Origin: Colwellia maritima
Lineage (GTDB): Bacteria > Pseudomonadota > Gammaproteobacteria > Enterobacterales > Alteromonadaceae
Assembly (NCBI RefSeq): GCF_022669015.1
Contig: NZ_JAKKSL010000005.1
Location: forward strand, 1 to 64,000
Direction: 5' to 3'
Length of the DNA stretch: 64,000 nucleotides
Positions 30,825 to 40,311 of the stretch are shown piece by piece (position 1 is the stretch's first letter; each line of letters opens with the position of its first letter). The notes under the pieces are model-generated. The model did not search any database. It saw only the letters and a list, made by a program, of their open reading frames with translations, and was not told the DNA's origin. A program made the translations under genes and the position numbers.

Positions 30825-31021
30825 CCAGAAGAGGTGCGATAACTAGGTAGATAACGTTATACCGAAAGGTATTAGGAACCACATTCCAATATGCGTTATT
30901 GAGGGAGATTATCGCCGAGAGCATTAACACTGTGGCTGTTACTGTTCGGTCACTAAGGCTGAATCCTTAGGGCTGTCACCTGATTTAATAGTCTGAAAAG
31001 ACTAAGGTGGAGAGCTTCTGG
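30825..31021 (+). promoter_or_regulatory. Lysine riboswitch (L box)
   Basis: The outer P1 helix is CCAGAAG (30825-30831) with CTTCTGG (31015-31021). Inside are the conserved AGAGGTGC (30829-), a loop with TCGCCGAGAGC (near 30913), GGGCTGTCACC (near 30970) and GGTGGAGAGC before the closing strand, in the order of known L boxes. It lies 160 bp upstream of lysC. Lysine binding should lower lysC expression. I could not decide from the downstream sequence whether control is by termination or by translation. Confidence 0.92.
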
Positions 31022-31182
31022 CTGAAAAAGTTTTTTACTAGTATGCTTACCTGTGTCATACATTAGCTTACCAAACTGATCAGTCATGCTCTTCCTGTTT
31101 TAATTCGTGAATGATTCACTAATTTCCATGTACTTATACTAAGTTTAAGAAATTAAAATCATAGCACTTAGGAAGAATACTC

Positions 31183-32562
31183 ATGTTACACCAAGAACAA
31201 ACCAAAGAAAATTTATCCCTAATTGTCGCTAAATTTGGCGGTACAAGTGTGGCCGATTATCAGGCCATGTTACGTTGCGCTCAAATTATAAAAAATGACA
31301 ATAACAACCGATTAGTTGTGGTGTCTGCGAGTGCCGGCGTTACCAATTATTTAGTACGTTTAGGTCAAGAAAATCTGTCTATTGAAGAACAAACAGATAT
31401 TATTGAAAAAATACATGCCATTCAATTAAACATTACTCAACATTTAGAGAATAGCGTTGAACAAAATTTAAACAGTGAAATAGCTAGTTTACTTGATGAA
31501 TTATCAACCCATGCTTTAAAGCAATCGCAACACCACAGTATCAAACAAGCCGATGCTATTCTTTCGTTTGGTGAACAATTAAGTTCGCGAATATTTGCTC
31601 AAGTACTCCAATCTGTGGGTGTAAATGGCGCTTATTTTAATGTACAACAAGTGATGAAAACCAATAGTGTCTACGGTAAAGCGGTTGTTGATATTGAGCA
31701 GTTAAACGTAGCATGCAACGAGTTTTTATTACCAAAACTGGCTGAGCAAGTTTTGGTTACGCAAGGGTTTATTGGCCAAGACGGCTTAGGTGAAACAACA
31801 ACGTTAGGTCGTGGTGGCTCAGATTACAGTGCTGCATTACTTGCTGAAGCGCTTCATGCAACCAACTTATCTATATGGACAGATGTTGTGGGTATTTTTA
31901 CCACTGATCCTCGCATCACGGATCAAGCACGTGCCATAAAAGAAATTAGCTTCGGTGAAGCGGCTGAAATGGCAACATTCGGCGCTAAAATATTACATCC
32001 GGCCACGTTAATTCCGGCAATGCGTCAGAACATTCCTGTGTTTGTTGGTTCAAGTAAAGAGCCTGAAAAGGGTGGTACGCAAATAAGACAAAAAGTAGCA
32101 TCTAACCCAACTTATCGCTCAATTGCTTTAAGGCGTGAGCAAACGTTAGTAACGGTAAAAAGTCCGGCTATGTTACATGCAAGTGGCTTTTTGGCTCAGG
32201 TTTTTGGTATTTTAGCTAAACATGAACTCAGTGTTGATTTGATCACGACGAGTGAGATCAGTATTGCGTTAACCTTTGATAATCCAAGTGGTTCTACTCA
32301 GTCTTTGTTAACGTCAACCGTGGTGAAAGAGCTGGAGCAGTTATGTGAAGTAACGGTAGAGCATGGTTTGTCTTTAGTTGCGGTGATTGGTAACGGGTTA
32401 GATTGTGCTAAAGGAATTGGACAGGCTATCTTTCAAACAATTAATGACACGAATATTCGGTTGATTTGCCATGGGGCTAGTGCAAATAATTTATGCTTTT
32501 TAGTCGATGAAAAAGATGCCAACGGTGTGGTTGAGAAACTTCACCGCGAACTATTCGTATAA
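31183..32562 (+). CDS. lysC: Aspartate kinase, lysine-sensitive type
   Basis: Phosphorylates aspartate, the first step towards lysine. This 459-residue monofunctional enzyme has AKFGGTSVADYQAML, TLGRGGSDYSAALLAEAL, the WTDVVGIFTTDPR segment and KILHPATL, then two ACT domains at the C-terminus (LAKHELSVDLITTSEISIALTFD..). It resembles E. coli aspartokinase III, which lysine inhibits allosterically. The riboswitch upstream supports the same specificity at the expression level. The frame is intact; repeat array B follows. Confidence 0.94.
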   Translation: MLHQEQTKENLSLIVAKFGGTSVADYQAMLRCAQIIKNDNNNRLVVVSASAGVTNYLVRLGQENLSIEEQTDIIEKIHAIQLNITQHLENSVEQNLNSEIASLLDELSTHALKQSQHHSIKQADAILSFGEQLSSRIFAQVLQSVGVNGAYFNVQQVMKTNSVYGKAVVDIEQLNVACNEFLLPKLAEQVLVTQGFIGQDGLGETTTLGRGGSDYSAALLAEALHATNLSIWTDVVGIFTTDPRITDQARAIKEISFGEAAEMATFGAKILHPATLIPAMRQNIPVFVGSSKEPEKGGTQIRQKVASNPTYRSIALRREQTLVTVKSPAMLHASGFLAQVFGILAKHELSVDLITTSEISIALTFDNPSGSTQSLLTSTVVKELEQLCEVTVEHGLSLVAVIGNGLDCAKGIGQAIFQTINDTNIRLICHGASANNLCFLVDEKDANGVVEKLHRELFV

Positions 32563-32631
32563 TCAGGTTAGCGACTTTCACCTAATTTGCGAATAACACG
32601 AATTAGAGAAAAGAGATAAGAGATAAGAGAT

Positions 32632-32930
32632 ATTCACCACAGAGAGCACAGAGACGCTTCGCTACACAGAGAAGAGACTAGTGATCAGATTAAATAAATT
32701 AGCTTTTGTTTTTGCTCTTCTCGGTGAGGCCGAAGGCCCTCGGAGACCTCTGTGGTCAAATTGTTTTTTAAAGATCAAAGATTATTCACCACCGAGAGCA
32801 CAGAGACGCTTCGCTACACAGAGAAGAGACTAGTGATCAGAGATTAAATAAATTAGCTTTTGTTTTTGCTCTTCTCGGTGAGGACGCAGTCCCTCTGTGA
32901 CCAAACGCCGGTGGTCAAACTGTTTTGTAT
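32632..32930. repeat. Array B: two ~152-bp repeats
   Basis: Units begin with ATTCACCAC at 32632 and 32784 and run through CAGAGACGCTTCGCTACACAG and CTTCTCGGTGAGG to a TGTGGTC-type end; the second unit's end is rearranged. They lie between lysC and ohrR, inverted relative to array A. A short AGATAAGAG repeat precedes them. Confidence 0.85.
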
Positions 32931-32973
32931 TGTTAGCAACACAAAAGACATCATTAACAACCGAGGCTCTGAT

Positions 32974-33432
32974 CTATTCTAAACTCATGGTAGCGAGTAA
33001 ATTATCTAACTGACTATTCATAGCATGCAGTTCATCAATAGACATACCCGTAACCGAAAACATTTGAGCAGGAATACCTTGTGCCTGTTGTTTCAACAGA
33101 CAACCTTTATCCGTTAACGTTACTTCAACACTACGCTCATCTTCACTATTTCTAACTCGGCTAAGTAATGCCTGATTTTCTAACCTTTTTAGCAAAGGTG
33201 ACAGGGTACCTGAGTCTAAATCTAACCTAATACCCAATTGCTTAACCGAAATAGCGAGCGAAGTATCATTTGTAGCATCCGTATTTTCCCACAAAACCAA
33301 CATCACCAAATACTGAGAATAAGTAAGCCCCAGTTTTTTTAATACAGGGCTATAATGACGGTTCATCAACTTTGACAAACTATACAACCGAAAACACAAC
33401 TGATTTTCTAGTTTTAAACTATCATTACTCAT
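32974..33432 (-). CDS. MarR-family regulator, OhrR-like
   Basis: This 152-residue winged-helix repressor has Cys13 in LENQLCFRLYSLSKLMNRHY, matching the reactive cysteine of OhrR that senses organic hydroperoxides. The DNA-binding part shows LDLDSGTLSPLLKRLENQALLSRVRNSEDERSVEVTLT. It lies 177 bp downstream of a glutathione peroxidase on the same strand, and an OhrR-like palindrome precedes that gene. It probably represses gpx and itself until oxidised. A second cysteine is not obvious near the C-terminus, which suggests the one-Cys OhrR type. Confidence 0.88.
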   Translation of the reverse strand: MSNDSLKLENQLCFRLYSLSKLMNRHYSPVLKKLGLTYSQYLVMLVLWENTDATNDTSLAISVKQLGIRLDLDSGTLSPLLKRLENQALLSRVRNSEDERSVEVTLTDKGCLLKQQAQGIPAQMFSVTGMSIDELHAMNSQLDNLLATMSLE

Positions 33433-33609
33433 AAACTAATACCTATAAATTACCATGTTTAGGTAGACAATTTAGGATCTACTGTTCAAGTTGAAATATC
33501 CTATGTAGGCTAGAATTCATTTTGACATGGGGCAATAAATTACCCCCTACATTAGGTGTTACACTTTTCTGGGTGAAGTGTATAGCCAAGTGAATTAACA
33601 ACTAAGCGC

Positions 33610-34092
33610 TTACAGTAAGTTTTTAATATCAGACTCAATGGCCTCAGGTTTGGTTGTTGGCGCATAACGTTTAACCACTTCACCTTTTTTATTTACCAAA
33701 AACTTAGTGAAATTCCATTTTATGCCTTTAGAACCCAACAATCCAGGCGCTTCAGACTTTAAAAAATCAAACAAAGGATGAGCATTTTCACCGTTTACTT
33801 CAATCTTACTGAATAAAGGAAATTTGATGTTAAAACGTAAATCACAAAACTGTTTTATTTCCGCATCGTTGCCTTTTTCTTGCTGCTTAAATTGATTACA
33901 AGGAAAGGCAAGTACTTCAAAACCTTCAGGTTGATACTTTTGATAAAGATCCTGTAATCCTTCGTATTGCGGCGTAAAACCACAATCACTGGCCGTATTA
34001 ACAATCAGCATTACTTTATTTTTAAACTGCGCTAAATCAATAGATTGACCCGAAGTATCGTTAGCTGAAAATTGATAGATATCGTTAGACAT
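33610..34092 (-). CDS. Glutathione peroxidase family protein (Cys type)
   Basis: This 160-residue thioredoxin-fold peroxidase has Cys37 in NTASDCGFTPQY in place of selenocysteine, then LAFPCNQFKQQE with the resolving-Cys region and KWNFTKFLV, giving the Cys-Gln-Trp/Asn set. It reduces hydroperoxides with thioredoxin or glutathione (BtuE type). Pairing with an OhrR-like regulator suggests induction by organic peroxides. No signal peptide is present, so it is cytoplasmic. Confidence 0.9.
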   Translation of the reverse strand: MSNDIYQFSANDTSGQSIDLAQFKNKVMLIVNTASDCGFTPQYEGLQDLYQKYQPEGFEVLAFPCNQFKQQEKGNDAEIKQFCDLRFNIKFPLFSKIEVNGENAHPLFDFLKSEAPGLLGSKGIKWNFTKFLVNKKGEVVKRYAPTTKPEAIESDIKNLL

Positions 34093-34185
34093 TGTAATTC
34101 CTTCATTTTGTTTAGTTGTGCGTTAGCAACTCACTTTTTTAAGTAGCGCACAGCTTAAGTTTGATTATAGTATCTTTAATATAGA

Positions 34186-34207
34186 TTGTGCGCAATTTAA
34201 TTGTGCA
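34186..34207. promoter_or_regulatory. OhrR-like operator upstream of gpx
   Basis: TGCGCAATT-T-AATTGTGCA (34189-34207) is a 9-bp inverted repeat with one mismatch, and it contains the overlapping ATTGTGCGCAAT. This matches the general form of OhrR boxes (inverted AATTGT-type half sites). It lies about 95 bp before the gpx start, between gpx and the divergent DUF2999 gene. Confidence 0.7.
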
Positions 34208-34321
34208 TATTTGTGTTTGTGTCCCTTATATTGTTTTTGTTTTAACTTTAAAAAAGGGTAAACTTCCCCCATATAAAATTAATCTTTCAATTAATCCCTA
34301 AACCACTGGTGGACACCATAA

Positions 34322-34579
34322 ATGAACCCAATAATTGCGATGTTAAAAGAACATAGTATTAGTGATGAAAAAATTAATGAGCTTTTTCAAACGTTAACAG
34401 ACAACCCATTAATGGCAATGGGCGTTATTCAACAGCTAGGTATTCCGCCAGAACAACTACAAGGCATGATGGGGTTAGTAATGACACAACCTAATTTAAT
34501 AAAAGAAGCGGTTGATGAACTAGGCTTAGACTTTTCAAAAGTTGAAGCGGCAAAATCTAAATTAAAAGAAGGTTCATAG
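34322..34579 (+). CDS. DUF2999 family protein
   Basis: This 85-residue cytoplasmic helical protein (MNPIIAMLKEHSISDEKINELFQ..) contains the DUF2999 features NPLMAMGVIQQLGIPPEQLQ and EAVDELGLDFSKVEAAK. The family is found in Vibrio, Shewanella and relatives, with no known function. It starts after a weak ribosome-binding site and is followed six bases later by the HopJ-family gene, so they share an operon. Confidence 0.85.
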   Translation: MNPIIAMLKEHSISDEKINELFQTLTDNPLMAMGVIQQLGIPPEQLQGMMGLVMTQPNLIKEAVDELGLDFSKVEAAKSKLKEGS

Positions 34580-34585
34580 CAAACA

Positions 34586-34951
34586 ATGAATAATACCCAC
34601 GTTTTTACAGAAGCAGATCTACTTAAGCAAATAAAACAACCAGAAAGCCATGTTGAATTTGACCAAGTAATGCAAGTTATCGCTGACAATTATCAATACC
34701 AACCAACAACATTTACTAATGGCACACTGGTTAATGATCTTGGCAGTAATGAAGGTTCATGCAAAATATTTTATTTTGCGCAATTAAATAAACTAGACCA
34801 ACAGCAAACCCTAGCATGTTTTGGTCGATATTATCGTGAAGATGTGTTGGCAAACCCTACAGGTGATGATCACGGTAACATCAGAAATTTCATGAAAACA
34901 GGATGGCAGGGGATCGAATTTACCCAAGCTGCTTTAACTCCGTGTAAGTAA
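34586..34951 (+). CDS. HopJ type III effector family protein
   Basis: This 121-residue protein has HopJ-family motifs: VEFDQVMQVIADNYQYQPTTF, NEGSCKIFYFAQLNKLDQQQTLACFG and GNIRNFMKTGWQGIEF. Despite the name, the family is common in free-living marine bacteria without type III secretion, so an effector role is not implied. It follows DUF2999 closely. An open frame of about 20 codons continues past the stop in another frame; I treat it as chance. Confidence 0.85.
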   Translation: MNNTHVFTEADLLKQIKQPESHVEFDQVMQVIADNYQYQPTTFTNGTLVNDLGSNEGSCKIFYFAQLNKLDQQQTLACFGRYYREDVLANPTGDDHGNIRNFMKTGWQGIEFTQAALTPCK

Positions 34952-35020
34952 AGCCTTAATAGATGAGTTAAGTAAGCGCGAATTATTAGCACAATTCAAA
35001 ATTTAAATAAGGATTTAAGA

Positions 35021-35884
35021 ATGAAAGTAGCATTTATCGGTTTAGGCGTCATGGGGTATCCGATGGCCGGCCATTTACAAAAAGCGGGTCATGATGTTTG
35101 CGTATATAACCGAAGCATAGAAAAAGCACAAAAATGGCAAAAAGAATACTCAGGTAGCTTTGCTACAACGCCTGCTAAAGCGGCAAAAGATTGCGATATT
35201 GTGTTTTGTTGTGTTGGTAACGACGATGATGTTCGTCAAGTGGTGTTAGGTGAAGAGGGCATATTAGCCGGCATGCCAAAAGGGAGTATTTTGGTTGATC
35301 ACACCACAGCGTCAGCGGAACTGGCTCGTGAATTAGCAGACGTAGCGCAAGCGAACAATCAATACTTTTTAGATGCACCTGTTTCAGGTGGTCAAGCAGG
35401 CGCAGAAAATGGGGTATTAACTGTAATGGTTGGTGGTGATGACGCTGTTTTCGCAAAAGCAGAGCCAGTTATGGCGGCCTTTGCTCGTTTCAGTCAATTG
35501 ATGGGGCCTGTTGGCTCTGGGCAGTTAGCTAAAATGGTTAATCAAATTTGTTTTGTTAATACGGTACAAGGGTTAGCAGAAGGGTTGAATTTTGCTCAAA
35601 AAGCAGGATTAGATACGGATAAATTGCTTGATACTATAGGCAAAGGTGCGGCAGGGTCTTGGCAAATGGATAATCGCGGTAAAACCATGTGTGCTCGTGA
35701 GTTTGATTTTGGTTTTGCGGTTGATTGGGTAAGAAAAGATTTGGCAATGGCTTTTGCAGAAGCGGATAAAATAGGGGCAGACTTAACGGTAACCAAACAA
35801 CTTGACGGTTATTATAAAGAAGTTCAAGACAATGGCGGTAACCGTTGGGACACCTCTAGCTTAATTTCACGTTTTAAAAAATAA
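35021..35884 (+). CDS. NAD(P)-dependent 3-hydroxyisobutyrate dehydrogenase family oxidoreductase
   Basis: Beta-hydroxyacid dehydrogenase of 287 residues. The Rossmann motif is FIGLGVMGYPMAGHLQKAGH; the substrate-binding DAPVSGGQAGAENGVLTVMVGG and the catalytic-lysine region GSGQLAKMVNQICFVN are intact. Substrates in this family include 3-hydroxyisobutyrate, tartronate semialdehyde and succinic semialdehyde; the sequence does not decide among them. It is intact and probably separate from hopJ (70 bp gap). Array C begins 20 bp after its stop. Confidence 0.88.
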   Translation: MKVAFIGLGVMGYPMAGHLQKAGHDVCVYNRSIEKAQKWQKEYSGSFATTPAKAAKDCDIVFCCVGNDDDVRQVVLGEEGILAGMPKGSILVDHTTASAELARELADVAQANNQYFLDAPVSGGQAGAENGVLTVMVGGDDAVFAKAEPVMAAFARFSQLMGPVGSGQLAKMVNQICFVNTVQGLAEGLNFAQKAGLDTDKLLDTIGKGAAGSWQMDNRGKTMCAREFDFGFAVDWVRKDLAMAFAEADKIGADLTVTKQLDGYYKEVQDNGGNRWDTSSLISRFKK

Positions 35885-35903
35885 CGCATTTAAGTACACA
35901 TTA

Positions 35904-36666
35904 GTCACCACCGAGGGCACAGAGACGCTTCGCTACACAGAGAAAAGATAAGAAAAACATGAAGTTTGTTTTGTGTCTTCTCGGTGAGGACGCAGTCCTT
36001 CGGTGCCCTCTGTGGTCAAATTTGTTTTTAAGGATAAAAGATTATTCACCACCACCGAGGCACAGAGACGCTGCGCTACACAGAGAAAAAATAAGAAAAA
36101 ATCTGATCTTTGTCTTTGTTTTTTTGTCTTCTCGGTGAGGCCGAAGGCCCTCGGTGTCCTCTGTGGTCAAATTTGTTTTTAAAGAGAAAAGAATATTCAC
36201 CACCGAGGGCACAGAGACGCTGCGCTACACAGAGAAAAAATAAGAAAAAATCTGATCTTTGTCTTTGTTTTTTTGTCTTCTCGGTGAGGCCGAAGGCCCT
36301 CGGTGTCCTCTGTGGTCAAATTTGTTTTTAAGGATAAAAGATTATTCACCACCGAGGGCACAGAGACGCTGCGCTACACAGAGAAAAAATAAGAATAAAT
36401 CTGATCTTTGTCTTTGTTTTTTTGTCTTCTCGGTGAGGCCGAAGGCCCTCGGTGTCCTCTGTGGTCAAATTTGTTTTTAAAGAGAAAAGAATATTCACCA
36501 CCGAGGGCACAGAGACGCTTCGCTACACAGAGAAAAAATAAGAAAAAATTAGAAAAACATGAAGTTTGTTTTATGTCTTCTCGGTGAGGACGCAGTCCTT
36601 CGGTGCCCTCTGTGGTCAAATTTGTTTTTAAGGATAAAAGATTATTCACCACCGAGGGCACAGAGA
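35904..36666. repeat. Array C: five ~150-bp repeats plus truncated sixth
   Basis: Units begin (AT)TCACCACCGAGGGCACAG-like at 35904, 36044, 36195, 36344 and 36493, with a sixth start at 36644 cut off after CACAGAG at 36666, eleven bases from the stop codon of the SLC13 gene. Units 2-4 are nearly identical in sequence (CTGCGCTACACAG.. with GGTGAGGCCGAAGGCC), while 1 and 5 share GGTGAGGACGCAGTCC. Orientation matches array B and opposes array A. Confidence 0.9.
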
Positions 36667-36676
36667 TTATTTACGT

Positions 36677-38140
36677 TTATAAATTAAACACCAACGGCAC
36701 TGACGTTACCATCAATAAAACAATCATGCCTATCGCCGCAATATTTAACCAAAAACCCGCCCTAGCCATATCAGCAATACGCAACTCGCCCGAACTAAAC
36801 ACAATCGCATTTGGTGGCGTAGCAACTGGCATCATAAAAGCACAACTCGCTGCTAATGCCGCCGGAATTACCAACATCAAAGGACCATCAGTTAACGTGA
36901 CAGCAATAGGACCTAACAAAGGTAAAAAGCTTGCCGCTGTAGCCGTATTACTCGTCACCTCAGTTAAAAACAAAATCGTAACAGTAACCACTAAAACCGC
37001 ACCAATAACCGGAATATTTGATGTTGCTTCTAGCTGCGTCGCAATATAACCAAGCAAGTCCAGATTTTTTAATCAAACCGGCTAAAGCTAAACCACCACC
37101 AAAAAGTAATAAAACACCCCAAGGTAACTTTTTAGTATCTTCCCAAGTTAAAATACGAATATCTTTTTCTCTATCAACCGGTACAACAAACAACAACAAG
37201 CCAACAAACATAGCAATACCAGTATCAGAGATAGCAAGCCCAGTAAACTTGGCAATTAAAGGTCTAAATATCCAACTTATCGCCGCAAAAGCAAAGAAAA
37301 ACAACACAAGCTTTTCGCCTTTAGTCATTGCGCCCAATTCCCGTAGTTTATCCTCAAACATAGTATGGGTATCAACGCGATCTCCCTCATTCACCTTAAA
37401 GCAAACCCGCGTAAGAATAAACCAACACAATACTAATAATACCGCCGTTAATGGCACACCAATGATCATCCATTGAGCAAAACCAATTTCAATATTGTAA
37501 CTATCAGCTAAATATGCCGCCATAAGCGCATTAGGAGGCGTACCAATTAACGTTGCTAAACCACCAATACTTGCAGAAAAAGCAATGGCCAGTAACATCG
37601 CTTTTGAAAAATTCTCATGGTCTTGTTCATTTCGTTTATCACCATTTTGCTTAACCATATCAATAATAGATAACGCGATAGGCAACATCATTACAGCCGT
37701 TGCCGTATTTGACATCCACATAGATAGAAAAGCCGTAACCAAGACATTAGCCCACCAATTTGCCGGCTTGGTTTTGTACTCACCATAGACATTGCTTTCA
37801 AAGCAATACGTCTATGTAAATTCCATCGTTCCATTGCAATTGAAATAAAGAAGCCACCAAGAAATAAAAATATTAATGGATGAGCATACGACGGTGAAGT
37901 AGCCTTGATAGGCGCTATACCCACGACTGGTGCAATGATTAAGGGCAAAAATGCCGTCACAGCAACTGGGGTCGCCTCAGATATCCACCAAATAGCCATC
38001 CATAGTGCCAAGCCTAGAGTATGCCATGCTTCAACAGGCATACCGTCAAAAAGCGGAGGCGTAAATAACGTGAACAGCATGAATGCAGGGCCGAGTAATA
38101 GCATTCGCACGGGGGTCGGTTTGTGTTGAATATTAGACAT
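36677..38140 (-). CDS. SLC13/DASS sodium-dicarboxylate symporter family transporter (frameshifts)
   Basis: Sodium-coupled anion symporter of about 485 residues. The N-terminus MSNIQHKPTPVRMLLLGPAFMLFTL is followed by ALWMAIWWISEATPVAVTAFLPL, the family's first repeat. The middle frame has SNTATAVMMLPIALSII (SNT motif), SIGGLATLIGTPPNALM and PWGVLLLFGGGLALAG; the last frame has the second SNTATAASFLPLL and TPPNA motifs. Frames change near 37735 and 37045. Substrates are di- or tricarboxylates or related anions. Both Na+-binding SNT motifs are intact, which argues for a functional gene with sequence errors. Confidence 0.87.
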
Positions 38141-38345
38141 TAAGGTCTCCCACTACGTAGTGTTTATAATAATTGTTTATAATAATTTTAAATATGCAGT
38201 GCAAAGATATTGCCAGTTTTTTATCTAATTGTTAATTAAGGATATTAAAAAATGGTTGAATGGAATTACTCACAAAAAGTACCTAAATCCACCCAATAAT
38301 TCACTCGAATGTGTGGAAAACCGCCGCCAATTGAAAAGCAATAAA

Positions 38346-39791
38346 CTAGCCTTGCAGAAACTCATACAAAGCTTTTAATACCGACATTTTAGCTTTATCT
38401 GTTTCATGTTCATGTGCCAAATTTTCAACCGTCATCATAAACTCATCGATAGACAAAATACCTTTACCGCCATATTGCAATTTACTATGACAATACTGTT
38501 GCCATTTTTGTTGCTCATCAGTCGATAGCGTGTGTGGGTAATTTCTAGCACGATAACGAAATAACAGCACAGTTAAACGTTTATCTTGAAATTGAAAGGG
38601 GTGGTTAGCTAATTGTTCAGGTGTTAAACCGCGTAAAATATCCATTTGGGCTTTATCCCCATGGCTGAAAAAACTGCCGCCATATAAAGCTTGTTCAGCA
38701 TCCACTTCTTCATTGTCGAAATCTGAGGTAGCGAATACATCGCTCAACTTATCTCTAAGCTCAGCATGTTGTTTTAACGTTGCAAGATTTGCTAAACAAT
38801 AATCTCTAGGAATCGTTAAACGTTTAGCATTTTCAGGTAATAAAGTTTTTGCAGGTGCCACAACAGGGCATTTATTTAGATGAATTAATTTAACAGGAAT
38901 AGGTTTCTCATCAGGCGCTAAATCATCATGTCGTGTATACAAACGGGTTTTTATCTCATCACTGGTCAGTGAAAGTAATGGTTCAATATCTTGCGCTAAA
39001 TCGACACAAATTACCGCGTTTTTATTCACAGGATGATAACTAACAGGCGCAAACCAACTGGTACAGCCGTGCATAGACGAAACTTTAGACGTGGTATGCA
39101 CCACGGGCGTCATATCAGCCACATTAATTAACTCAGCAACTTGTTTTTTATTTTTTAAATTAAAAATAAAATCATAAAGCTTTGGCTGTTTCTCTTTAAT
39201 CAATTTAGCCATAGCAATAGTCGCATACACATCACTCATGGCATCATGGGCAGATTCATGGCTTATACCATTGGCTTTAGTTAATAGCTCAAGTCTAAAA
39301 CTTACCACCTCTTCACCATCACGCTCAACCGTTGGCCAGTTAATTCCCTCAGGACGCAATGCATAACAAGCACGAACCATATCAACAATATCCCAACGAC
39401 TATTACCATTTTGCCATTCACGCGCATAGGGATCATAAAAATTGCGATATAATAAATACCGCGTCACTTCATCATCAAAACGAATATTGTTATATCCCGC
39501 CACACAGGTATTTGGCACACTGAATAAATCATGAATACGTTTGGCAAATTCAACTTCAGTTAACCCTTCCTGTCGCGCTTTTTGTGGCGTGATGCCTGTA
39601 ACCAAACAGGCTTCAGGATGAGGTAAATAATCCACAGGTGGCTGACAGTAAAACATTTGTGGCTCGCCAATAATGTTTAAATCAAGATCGGTACGAATAC
39701 CGGCAAACTGTGAAGGTTTATCAAATTTAGGCACAATTCCCCAAGTTTCATAATCGTGCCACAAAATTGTAGGTTGGTTGATAGTGTCCAT
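38346..39791 (-). CDS. sbcB: Exodeoxyribonuclease I
   Basis: 3'-5' single-strand DNA exonuclease used in recombination and mismatch repair. The DEDDh exonuclease domain has LWHDYETWG (Asp-x-Glu), AGYNNIRFDDEV and HDAMSDVYATIA; the SH3-like and helical ExoI C-terminal domains follow (YGGSFFSHGDKAQM.., LLFRYRARNYPHTL). I chose the Met at 39791 (MDTINQPT) since GGAG lies upstream at a workable distance; an upstream ATG would add six residues. It is intact, about 481 residues, and monocistronic. Confidence 0.94.
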   Translation of the reverse strand: MDTINQPTILWHDYETWGIVPKFDKPSQFAGIRTDLDLNIIGEPQMFYCQPPVDYLPHPEACLVTGITPQKARQEGLTEVEFAKRIHDLFSVPNTCVAGYNNIRFDDEVTRYLLYRNFYDPYAREWQNGNSRWDIVDMVRACYALRPEGINWPTVERDGEEVVSFRLELLTKANGISHESAHDAMSDVYATIAMAKLIKEKQPKLYDFIFNLKNKKQVAELINVADMTPVVHTTSKVSSMHGCTSWFAPVSYHPVNKNAVICVDLAQDIEPLLSLTSDEIKTRLYTRHDDLAPDEKPIPVKLIHLNKCPVVAPAKTLLPENAKRLTIPRDYCLANLATLKQHAELRDKLSDVFATSDFDNEEVDAEQALYGGSFFSHGDKAQMDILRGLTPEQLANHPFQFQDKRLTVLLFRYRARNYPHTLSTDEQQKWQQYCHSKLQYGGKGILSIDEFMMTVENLAHEHETDKAKMSVLKALYEFLQG

Positions 39792-39809
39792 TAGTATTTT
39801 ATACTCCAT

Positions 39810-40311
39810 GTTGGCTTGTTGTTTTGTTCTTTTAAATCAGTATGTTTTTGATTTTTTATATCCATTACCATCCACTAATATTTTTTATGATCAACAATCA
39901 ACCGTGAAGAGCACAGCTAAGCCAATAATTACATTCAATTATCGCTTTAGATGACGAGGTAAGCAACAAGGAATTTACATCAAGCCTTACACTGGTTTCA
40001 AAAGGGAAGTTAAGTGCAATATTGGTAAATTCACACGTAATCTATAGGCTTTTTGGTAATCTCCCTATTCATGTTACTATCGAAATTATGTAGTATTTTT
40101 CAGGGAAGGGGAAATTTGGTATTATGAGTCTTTTTTAAATAAAAAATAATGATAAGATATTGTATTAAATTATCATGAATGGTATGTAGTGGCAGTTATT
40201 CAAGAGCGTTAAGTCAGTAGTTGTTAACATATATTAGGAGGGAGATATATTGTACTTACCTTAACATCAAGGTAGGCTCCTGTTTCATACTTATCCTTTT
40301 GTATAAATTTT
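39810..40311. other. Intergenic, divergent sbcB / dgoR-like promoter region
   Basis: About 500 bp without a credible gene. A strong AGGAGGGAG lies at 40237-40245 but is followed only by stops. TACCTT-AACATC-AAGGTA at 40257-40274 is a 6-bp inverted repeat 38 bp before the regulator's start and could be an autoregulatory site. Otherwise I see nothing. Confidence 0.4.

Noticed and set aside
34940..35007. Possible extended C-terminus of the HopJ-family protein in another frame
   Set aside because: The protein already has the normal family length, and the 20-codon extension has no recognisable motif.
36110..36480. Two 73-residue frames and others in the repeat arrays (Cys/Leu/Phe-rich peptides)
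   Set aside because: They are translations of the ~150-bp non-coding repeat, occur once per unit, and lack start context or family similarity.
40237..40273. Strong Shine-Dalgarno sequence before the GntR gene as sign of a short leader peptide
   Set aside because: The next start-like codons run into stops within a few codons, and no ATG lies at a suitable distance.
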